A DNA stretch of 34,497 nt, taken from NCBI GenBank assembly GCA_946409435.1, contig CAMJWJ010000015.1, positions 1 to 34,497 of the forward strand, written 5' to 3'. A program made the translations under genes and the position numbers. The notes beneath the pieces are model-generated. The model saw only the letters and a list, made by a program, of their open reading frames with translations, was not told the DNA's origin and did no database searches. Below, in pieces: positions 24,769 to 30,554 of this stretch. This DNA is from an uncultured Prevotella sp. (GTDB taxonomy: Bacteria; Bacteroidota; Bacteroidia; Bacteroidales; Bacteroidaceae). Every line of letters starts with the position of its first letter. Positions within the stretch are counted from its first letter, which is position 1.

Positions 24769-25938
24769 ATGAATACGCTGAGGCAGATATACGAGATAGC
24801 ACTGCGTGAGTGCGGCATCCTGCGGCAGAACCCCATCTACCTGTTCTGTATGGTGGTGTTCCCCGTGCTGACGATGCTGTTTTTCACGTCTATGATGTCC
24901 GATGGTCAGCCCGTAGAGATGCCTGTCGGCGTCGTCGACCTGGACAACACGACGACCTCGCGCGGACTGGTGCGCCGTCTTGACGCTTTCCAGACCAGCC
25001 ATGTGGTGGCCTGCTATCCGTCGGTCAGCGCTGCTCGCCAAGCCATTCAGCAAAACCAGATTTACGCCTTTCTATATATTCCGAAAGGTACTACCGACAA
25101 CTTGCTGGCCAGCCGTCAGCCCAAGATCTCCTTCTATTACTCGATGACGACGATGGTGTCGGGTGCCCTGCTGTTCCGTGACCTGAAGACCATCTCTGTG
25201 CTTGGCTCGGCAGCCGTCGGCCAGGCCACACTGCGTGCCCGCGGTGCTACCGACCGTCAGGTGAAGACCTTTCTTCAGCCCATCGCCATCGACCTGCACC
25301 AGATAGGCAATACCACCACCGACTACAATGCCTACCTCTCGACCGTCTTCGTGCCGGGCGTCATCATGCTGTTTGTCTTCTTGATCACGGCCTACGCCAT
25401 CGGCACCGAGCTGAAGTTCGGACGCTCGAAGGAATGGATGGAGATGGCTGGCGGACGGGTGTGGGTGGCACTTGCCGGCAAGCTGCTGCCCCAGACGCTG
25501 GTGTTCCTGACCATCGCCCTCGTCTACAGCTGGTATGTCTATGGTGTGCTGTGCTTCCCGCATCCCGGTGGCCTGTCGAAGATCCTGCTGCTCTGCTTCC
25601 TCATGGTGCTGCCGGCTCAGGGCTTCGGCGTCTTTGCCTTCGGGCTGCTGCCGTCGTTGCGCATGTCGATGAGTATCTGCTCGCTGTGGGCCGTGCTCAG
25701 TTTCTCGATGGCAGGGTCTGCATTCCCTGTCATGGGCATGGATGCACCGCTGCGCTCGCTGGCCTGGCTGTTCCCGCTGCGCCACTACTACATGACCTAC
25801 CAGCTGACGCTCCTCAACGGATTCCCGCTGCTCGACGCCTGGTGGCACGTGGCCTGCCTGATAGGCTTTATGCTGCTGCCCATGCTGGTAGCTCCGAAAA
25901 TCAAGAACGCCATGCTGACATACGTGTACATTCCTTAA
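24769..25938 (+). CDS. ABC-2 type transporter permease (first of two)
   Basis: A 389-residue membrane protein of the ABC-2/YhhJ type. An N-terminal membrane span (PIYLFCMVVFPVLTMLFFTSMM) precedes a periplasmic domain of about 170 residues (VGVVDLDNTTTSRGLVRRLDAF and IYAFLYIPKGTTDNLL are typical of this family). Five or six membrane spans follow from residue about 190, including VPGVIMLFVFLITAYAIGTELKFGRSKEWMEMAG and a hydrophobic last third. It works with the neighbouring permease and the HlyD/TolC proteins. No nucleotide-binding motif (Walker A, LSGGQ) is present in either permease. Confidence 0.91.
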   Translation: MNTLRQIYEIALRECGILRQNPIYLFCMVVFPVLTMLFFTSMMSDGQPVEMPVGVVDLDNTTTSRGLVRRLDAFQTSHVVACYPSVSAARQAIQQNQIYAFLYIPKGTTDNLLASRQPKISFYYSMTTMVSGALLFRDLKTISVLGSAAVGQATLRARGATDRQVKTFLQPIAIDLHQIGNTTTDYNAYLSTVFVPGVIMLFVFLITAYAIGTELKFGRSKEWMEMAGGRVWVALAGKLLPQTLVFLTIALVYSWYVYGVLCFPHPGGLSKILLLCFLMVLPAQGFGVFAFGLLPSLRMSMSICSLWAVLSFSMAGSAFPVMGMDAPLRSLAWLFPLRHYYMTYQLTLLNGFPLLDAWWHVACLIGFMLLPMLVAPKIKNAMLTYVYIP

Positions 25939-25985
25939 ATGAGAAATGAGAAATGCGGAATGAGTAATGAGTAATGCGAAATGAA
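25939..25985. repeat. AATGAG-type spacer between permease genes
   Basis: Units such as AATGAGAAATGAGAAATG and AATGAGTAATGAGTAATGCG fill the 49-base gap between the two permease genes. Comparable sequence lies at 8485-8520, 13483-13507 and in the arms at 24575-24760. Confidence 0.6.
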
Positions 25986-25987
25986 CG

Positions 25988-27256
25988 ATGAATAGCGAAA
26001 AAGGACTGATACAAACCATCATTGAAGGCACCCATGATGCCTGCCTCATCTGGCGCGACGAGCTGCGCCAGGTGTTCAAGGACGAGGGTGTGCTGATCTT
26101 CTTCGTCCTTGTGCCGCTGGTCTATCCGTTGCTGTATTCGTGGATATACAACAACGAGATGATCCACGAGGTGCCTGTGGTGGTGGTCGACGACAGCCAT
26201 TCCCACATGTCGCGTCAGTTTATCCGGCTGTGCGATGCCTCGCCGGATGTCCGCATAGCCTATCATGCCGCCGACATGGACGAGGCCAAGATGCTCATAG
26301 CGCGCCAGAAAGCCAGTGCCATCTACCGCATACCCTCCGACTTCCACCGCCGGCTGAACCGCATGGAGCAGACGGCCGTGGCCGTCTACTGCGACATGAG
26401 CCTCATGCTCACCTATAAGCTGGCCTACCAGACGGCCGTCATGGTGTCGCAGGAGATGAACGCAAAGATACAGGTCAGCATCTCCGGCCACTATACCCGC
26501 CGTGAGGAACAGATACAGGCCAGGCCGCTGGACTACGATGCCGTGCCGATCTTCAACCCCGGCGGCGGCTATGGCTCCTTTGTGTTGCCCGCCGTGCTGA
26601 TGCTCATCCTGCAACAGACACTCGTGCTCGGCATCGGCCTGTCGGCCGGTACGTCGCGTGAGTCCAACCGCTTCCAGGACCTCGTGCCCGTGCAGAAGCA
26701 CTATCACGGCACCTTCCGCATCGTGCTGGGCAAGGCCATGTGCTACTTCATGGTCTATGCCGTCATGGGTGCCTGGCTCACCATCGTCGTGCCGCGGCTG
26801 TTCCACTTCCCCTGTCTGGCCCACTGGCAGGACCTGCTGGCCGTCATGCTGCCCTATCTGCTGGCCTGCATCTTCTTCGGTATCACCGTGTCGTGCCTCG
26901 TGCGCTACCGCGAGAACGTCATGCTGCTCATGGTCTTCGTCTCCGTGCCGTTGCTGTTCCTGTCGGGTGTGTCGTGGCCGCAGTCCAACATCCCCGGCGT
27001 GTGGCAGGGTGTCTCGTACCTCTTCCCGTCGACGTTCGGCATACGTGCCTATATCCGCCTGAACTCCATGGGTGGCACCTTGGGCGACGTGCTGACGGAG
27101 TATCGTGTGCTGTGGGTTCAGACGTTAGCCTACTTCCTGGTAGCCTGCCTCGTCTACCGCAACCAGATAGCCCTGGCTCGCCAGCACATCAAAGAACAGC
27201 TGGAGCAGAAGCGGCGGGAGCGAGCAGGCAAGCCGCTTGACATAATTGAACCGTAA
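25988..27256 (+). CDS. ABC-2 type transporter permease (second of two)
   Basis: A 422-residue paralogue of the preceding permease. The N-terminal span (VLIFFVLVPLVYPLLYSWIY) is followed by a periplasmic domain beginning VPVVVVDDSHSHMSRQFIRL, with KMLIARQKASAIYRIPSDFHRRL. A second part has several spans (GSFVLPAVLMLILQQTLVLGIGL, CYFMVYAVMGAWLTIVV, VMLLMVFVSVPLLFLSGVSW) and SNIPGVWQGVSYLFPSTFGIRAYIRLN, the usual end of ABC2_membrane_3 proteins. A basic, helical C-terminus follows. It is the last gene of the operon, followed by a strong terminator at 27310-27340. Confidence 0.92.
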   Translation: MNSEKGLIQTIIEGTHDACLIWRDELRQVFKDEGVLIFFVLVPLVYPLLYSWIYNNEMIHEVPVVVVDDSHSHMSRQFIRLCDASPDVRIAYHAADMDEAKMLIARQKASAIYRIPSDFHRRLNRMEQTAVAVYCDMSLMLTYKLAYQTAVMVSQEMNAKIQVSISGHYTRREEQIQARPLDYDAVPIFNPGGGYGSFVLPAVLMLILQQTLVLGIGLSAGTSRESNRFQDLVPVQKHYHGTFRIVLGKAMCYFMVYAVMGAWLTIVVPRLFHFPCLAHWQDLLAVMLPYLLACIFFGITVSCLVRYRENVMLLMVFVSVPLLFLSGVSWPQSNIPGVWQGVSYLFPSTFGIRAYIRLNSMGGTLGDVLTEYRVLWVQTLAYFLVACLVYRNQIALARQHIKEQLEQKRRERAGKPLDIIEP

Positions 27257-27309
27257 TTGTTCAGTCATACTTTATTGGTGGTACGATTACGGATAATCAT
27301 AAAAATAAT

Positions 27310-27340
27310 TCCCGAATGTTTTGCACGTTCGGGATTTTTT
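27310..27340 (+). terminator. Rho-independent terminator of the export operon
   Basis: TCCCGAA at 27310-27316 pairs with TTCGGGA at 27328-27334 around an 11-base loop, followed by six T at 27335-27340. The loop also carries the -33 element of the next promoter. Confidence 0.85.
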
Positions 27341-27350
27341 CGTACCTTTG
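27320..27350 (+). promoter_or_regulatory. Promoter of the structured RNA
   Basis: TTTG at 27320-27323 (inside the terminator loop) and TACCTTTG at 27343-27350, 19 bp apart, match the -33/-7 consensus. The predicted start is near 27357. Confidence 0.75.
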
Positions 27351-27356
27351 TCGCCG

Positions 27357-27541
27357 ATTCCGTGAAAAGGATTCACGGACGATGCTCAATTCCCGTTCGA
27401 ACTAGCACCTCGACTAAGGAGTTTTTTAGAGCAAATCATACATCATTGGAGCACGCACCTCATAGGTGCAGGCTTCAGCGTATGATGTATGTAGGTAGTG
27501 CTAGACCTGAACGGGAATACGGAGAGGTCTGCACATTTTTT
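27357..27541 (+). ncRNA. Structured non-coding RNA candidate (6S-like rod architecture)
   Basis: About 185 bases between a good promoter and a T-run (27535-27541), with no credible gene. Five nested stems align into one long rod: 27389-27398 with 27509-27518 (10 bp), 27402-27408 with 27498-27504 (7 bp), 27437-27446 with 27482-27491 (10 bp), 27447-27452 with 27472-27477 (6 bp, one G-T) and 27455-27460 with 27464-27469 (6 bp). The first three and the last are perfect. Between the second and third stems the 5' side has a 28-base loop and the 3' side 6 bases, an asymmetric central bubble like that of 6S RNA. A separate 5' hairpin (27360-27366 with 27372-27378, 7 bp) comes first. AGACCT at 27503-27508 could pair instead with AGGTCT at 27525-27530, competing with the outer stem. 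6S RNA or a Bacteroidales-specific motif are the main options; length suits 6S. Identity is inference. Confidence 0.72.
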
Positions 27542-27548
27542 ATGTCCG

Positions 27549-27556
27549 TACCTTTG
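27549..27556 (+). promoter_or_regulatory. -7 element of the 717-residue secreted protein gene
   Basis: TACCTTTG matches TAnnTTTG just after the T-run of the structured RNA, about 62 bases before the ATG. No TTG is found at the usual distance. Confidence 0.5.
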
Positions 27557-27617
27557 CTGTAGTGGTTGGCGAACCCAATTTAATTATTAACAATACTAAT
27601 AACAAACAAAAAAAGGT

Positions 27618-29771
27618 ATGAAAAAACAAAAACTTTTGAAAACACTCCTCGTGGCAGCCGGACTGTTTACGGGAGTAAGTGCGTGGGGACAGACCACAAC
27701 TACCCTCATGGAGTATGGTACTAGTGATGTGGCATGGACGGCTGAAGGACTTGCTACATGGACTGTTCCTACTAATGAAGATTATCTGGTGTCGGGCTTT
27801 GATGATGCTGGTTCACCAACTTATTTTTCTATTTCCACAAAGGCAACCTATAACGCAGGTTATGAAGTAAGTAAGACTATTTCTCCAACTGCTAACAGTA
27901 TAATTAATGTTTCTGCAATTTGGAGGGGACGCTCTAATACTGGAAGATACTTTTCAAATAGTAATGGTAACTATTTCCGTTTTGGTAATATCGTTGTTGC
28001 TCAGAACGACCAGGACAAGAAACATGGCTATGTCTTCACAGGTTTGGATAATTTATCCAGTGTGACTCAATTTTCTGCCGGTTCTTATCGTGTTGACATC
28101 ACTTCGTCAACTTGGCTGAAGATTGAGGCAGAGATCAATACTGCTACAAACACAATGACTTCATTTACCATTAAGTCGGAAGATGGTGCTACAACGTATG
28201 TCACTCAGACAAATATAGTGCTTTCTACGCCTGACTATGCAACGGTTGCATTGGGTTATAAAAAAGGTAGCAGTGTTACTACAAGTCCAAATGGAGTACA
28301 GTTGAAATCTATCAAGATTACTCAGACTACTCAGGCTGTTAAAGTTGCCAACTACACCATCAAGTTCCAGGATGCTGGTGGCAATGAGCTGAAGTCTGAC
28401 ATTACCGACCGTTCAGGTGTTGTCGGTGAGACCGCAGCACCTACTTCTGAAGACAAGGCTGATTTCTATACAGGTACTTCTGGCGATAAGGCAAACTATC
28501 ACAAGTGGACCTACAATTCTGACAATGCCTCAGCTATTGCTGAGGATGGCTCTACAGTGGTTATCGTCAAGTTTGACGAAGTAGCCAAGTATGATTTTAG
28601 CGTGACATCAAAGGCTGGAGAGACTGTACTCCCTTATACTTATAGTGGATGGCAGTTCAATGGTGAAACTGTGCAAGCACCTTATCCGCATTTTCAGTTT
28701 GTTGGTGGAACACTCTATTCTAAAGGAGTTACCAACAAAGAGTATAATCAGTATTTCACTTTAACTTCTGATAATCAAGCAGAGGAAATTACAGGCTATA
28801 CTGACTCAGGAATCACAGGTGTCGTTTTCTATACCGAAGGCGAGAATGTTGAGGGAACAACTAAGGCAGCGCCAAATGCTTCAAGTACGCGCTCGTCATG
28901 CTCGGCTGTAGGAACGTCAACTGGTGCCCTGACATTATATAAGGATCTGCCTGCTGGTAAGTATCAGGTAACTGTTGGTTTCTATAAGCCTGGTGGTAGC
29001 AATGTATCGACTAACTTTAGTTTTGGAGCCAATAATGTACAAGTGGCCACAAGCACTAGTGCCACGAACCTTGTTGAGGTAACCTCCGACGAGTTTGTTG
29101 TCGCTTCTACTGCTGACTTTATTTGGGATGGCACTAGCTATCTTGACTATGTATATGTGAGACGTACTGGCGACTTGCCTACAAACGAGAGTCTCACTGT
29201 TACTGCCGCTGGCATGGCTACCTACGTTTCTGCCTACGACCTCGACTTCTCTGCATCTTCTATCAAGGCTTACAAGGCTAAGGTGACTGACAAGGGCGAG
29301 TGCACACTGACTGCGATTAATGAGGTTCCTGCTGGTACTCCCGTGCTGCTCGTGAAGGATGGTGGCGCTACTGAGGCCATCCCCGTGATGACTGGTGCTG
29401 CTGCTGTGAGCGACAATGACCTCGTGGCTGGTACTGGTGCTGCTGTGGCTACCAACGTGACTATCGAAGAGGTTGACTACACCAACATGATTCTGAATAA
29501 CATCGGTGGCCAGGTAGGCTTCTACTTCGCTGCTGGTCAGCCCGTGGCAGCAAACCGTGCTTACCTGCACTTCGCTTCTACGCTGGCTCCCGACGCTGTT
29601 GGTAGTGGTTCTCGCATGACGATGGTATTTGGCGACGATATGACTACTGGCATCAACGCTGTTGAGAGCGCAAAGACCATCGACGGCATCTACAACCTCG
29701 CCGGTCAGCGTGTTGCTCAGCCCACTAAGGGTCTGTACATCATGAACGGCAAGAAGTTCGTCGTGAAGTAA
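27618..29771 (+). CDS. Large secreted protein with Prevotella-type C-terminal tail
   Basis: A 717-residue exported protein of unknown function. The signal peptide (KKQKLLKTLLVAAGLFTGVSAWG) is clear, and the ATG at 27618 follows an AAAAAGGT stretch. The body is threonine-, serine- and asparagine-rich and beta-like throughout, with sections that resemble glycan-binding or Ig-like folds: YTIKFQDAGGNELKSDITDRSGVVGE near 245-270 and LYKDLPAGKYQVTVGFYKPGG near 435-455. The C-terminal 45 residues (TTGINAVESAKTIDGIYNLAGQRV, then PTKGLYIMNGKKFVVK) match the widely repeated tail of Bacteroidota secreted proteins often compared with type IX secretion sorting domains. No catalytic motif was found. It precedes a repeat array and a 46-residue peptide gene. 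Confidence 0.82.
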   Translation: MKKQKLLKTLLVAAGLFTGVSAWGQTTTTLMEYGTSDVAWTAEGLATWTVPTNEDYLVSGFDDAGSPTYFSISTKATYNAGYEVSKTISPTANSIINVSAIWRGRSNTGRYFSNSNGNYFRFGNIVVAQNDQDKKHGYVFTGLDNLSSVTQFSAGSYRVDITSSTWLKIEAEINTATNTMTSFTIKSEDGATTYVTQTNIVLSTPDYATVALGYKKGSSVTTSPNGVQLKSIKITQTTQAVKVANYTIKFQDAGGNELKSDITDRSGVVGETAAPTSEDKADFYTGTSGDKANYHKWTYNSDNASAIAEDGSTVVIVKFDEVAKYDFSVTSKAGETVLPYTYSGWQFNGETVQAPYPHFQFVGGTLYSKGVTNKEYNQYFTLTSDNQAEEITGYTDSGITGVVFYTEGENVEGTTKAAPNASSTRSSCSAVGTSTGALTLYKDLPAGKYQVTVGFYKPGGSNVSTNFSFGANNVQVATSTSATNLVEVTSDEFVVASTADFIWDGTSYLDYVYVRRTGDLPTNESLTVTAAGMATYVSAYDLDFSASSIKAYKAKVTDKGECTLTAINEVPAGTPVLLVKDGGATEAIPVMTGAAAVSDNDLVAGTGAAVATNVTIEEVDYTNMILNNIGGQVGFYFAAGQPVAANRAYLHFASTLAPDAVGSGSRMTMVFGDDMTTGINAVESAKTIDGIYNLAGQRVAQPTKGLYIMNGKKFVVK

Positions 29772-29796
29772 AACACGAATGGAGAATAAGGTTTGT

Positions 29797-29905
29797 CACT
29801 AATTGGGATAAATAGAATCCACGAATTTAGATAAATAAAATCCACAAATGGAGATAAATAAAAATCCACAAATGGAGATAAATACAATTCACGAATGAAG
29901 ACAAA
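29797..29905 (+). repeat. Diverged 23-24-bp tandem repeats, direct orientation
   Basis: Four to five units starting with CACTAATTGGGATAAATAGA and continuing as CACGAATTTAGATAAATA and CACAAATGGAGATAAATA, each about 23-24 bases. They resemble the array at 34279 in the same direction. Confidence 0.75.
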
Positions 29906-29999
29906 ATATTTATCACAATTAGTGAATATCATTTATCACAATTAGTGAACGATATTTACCACAATTAGTGACAAGCATTCACCACAATTAGTGACAAAG
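29906..29999 (-). repeat. 23-bp tandem repeats, inverted orientation
   Basis: CACAATTAGTGA starts at 29914, 29937, 29960 and 29983, an exact 23-bp period. It is the reverse complement of the unit in the array at 34279. Together with 29797-29905 it makes a head-to-head repeat array after the secreted protein gene. Confidence 0.85.
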
Positions 30000-30033
30000 A
30001 AACAGTATTAGTTTAAAGCAAAAAAGAAAGACA

Positions 30034-30174
30034 ATGAAAAAGACATATCAGAATCCGACCCTTGAGGTCGTCAAGATTGAGACACAGCAGATGCTGGCCG
30101 TCAGCATGATTGGTAAGGATGCCGAAGGCCCAGGCTTGTCGCGCGAATTCGAGTTCACCGACGGTGAGTATTAA
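30034..30174 (+). CDS. 46-residue peptide of the MKKTYxNPTLEVVKI type
   Basis: A short gene with a good start: ATG 30034 follows AAAAAAGAAAGACA and the protein runs MKKTYQNPTLEVVKIETQQM, then LAVSMIGKDAEGPGLSREFE, then FTDGEY. Many short proteins in Prevotella and relatives open with MKKTYxxPT[LM]xVVxI and differ in their last 20 residues; that likeness is from memory of the group. It is not exported by a normal signal peptide. It comes 35 bases after the repeat array and is followed 12 bases later by a 17-bp hairpin terminator, so it is a single-gene unit. Function is unknown; options are a modified-peptide precursor or a secreted-system accessory. Confidence 0.72.
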   Translation: MKKTYQNPTLEVVKIETQQMLAVSMIGKDAEGPGLSREFEFTDGEY

Positions 30175-30186
30175 GAACTAGTTAAG

Positions 30187-30238
30187 GTCAAGAATTGGAG
30201 AATTAGAGATGTTATTCTGAAATTCTCTAATTCTTGAC
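30187..30238 (+). terminator. Strong hairpin after the 46-residue peptide gene
   Basis: GTCAAGAATT at 30187-30196 pairs with AATTCTTGAC at 30229-30238, and GAGAATT at 30198-30204 with AATTCTC at 30221-30227; only one mismatched pair separates the two helices. This 17-bp hairpin lies 12 bases beyond the stop. Confidence 0.75.
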
Positions 30239-30374
30239 TTGTAATATAGAAAATAGTATTTTTGTTTTTCTCGCTGCCTCTCATGGCAGCAGGAATAAAA
30301 TTGTTAGTAATGGCCATCAGCGGTCCGTGAGGATAGCGGCCAGTAAATAAAAGAAAATATAATTGATAATTAAT
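30239..30374. other. Non-coding gap with a weak copy of the lyase terminator hairpin
   Basis: A+T-rich gap without a gene. TGGCC at 30311-30315 and GGCCA further on enclose GCGGTCCGTGAGGATAGC, a diverged copy of the hairpin at 30375-30404. Confidence 0.5.
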
Positions 30375-30404
30375 GTGGCGGCCGTCCGTGAGGATGGCCG
30401 CCAC
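30375..30404 (-). terminator. GC-rich hairpin after the pectate lyase gene
   Basis: GTGGCGGCCGTCC at 30375-30387 pairs with GGATGGCCGCCAC at 30392-30404 (13 bp, one G-T) around GTGA. It lies 150 bases past the lyase stop on the minus strand, with no T-run. Confidence 0.6.
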
Positions 30405-30442
30405 ACTGCTTAATTCGTCAAATCCGTTTAATCCGTCTTAAT

Positions 30443-30535
30443 CCGTTGTTTAAGACTACTCCGTGAAATCCGTTTAATCCGTTGTTTATCCGTTGTTTAA
30501 GACTACTCCGTGAAATCCGTTTAATCCGTTGTTTA
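30443..30535. repeat. Perfect 46-bp direct repeat, period 47
   Basis: The 46 bases at 30443-30488 recur exactly at 30490-30535. Each is built of AATCCGTTTAATCCGTTG-type units around AAGACTACTCCGTGAA. They lie within a 3' region of the pectate lyase gene (minus strand), so they would be in its mRNA tail. Confidence 0.9.
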
Positions 30536-30554
30536 ATATATCTGTTGTAAGACA

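Noticed and set aside
27257..27562. 101-residue plus-strand frame
   Set aside because: It runs through the terminator, promoter and all stems of the structured RNA; base pairing explains the sequence better than coding.
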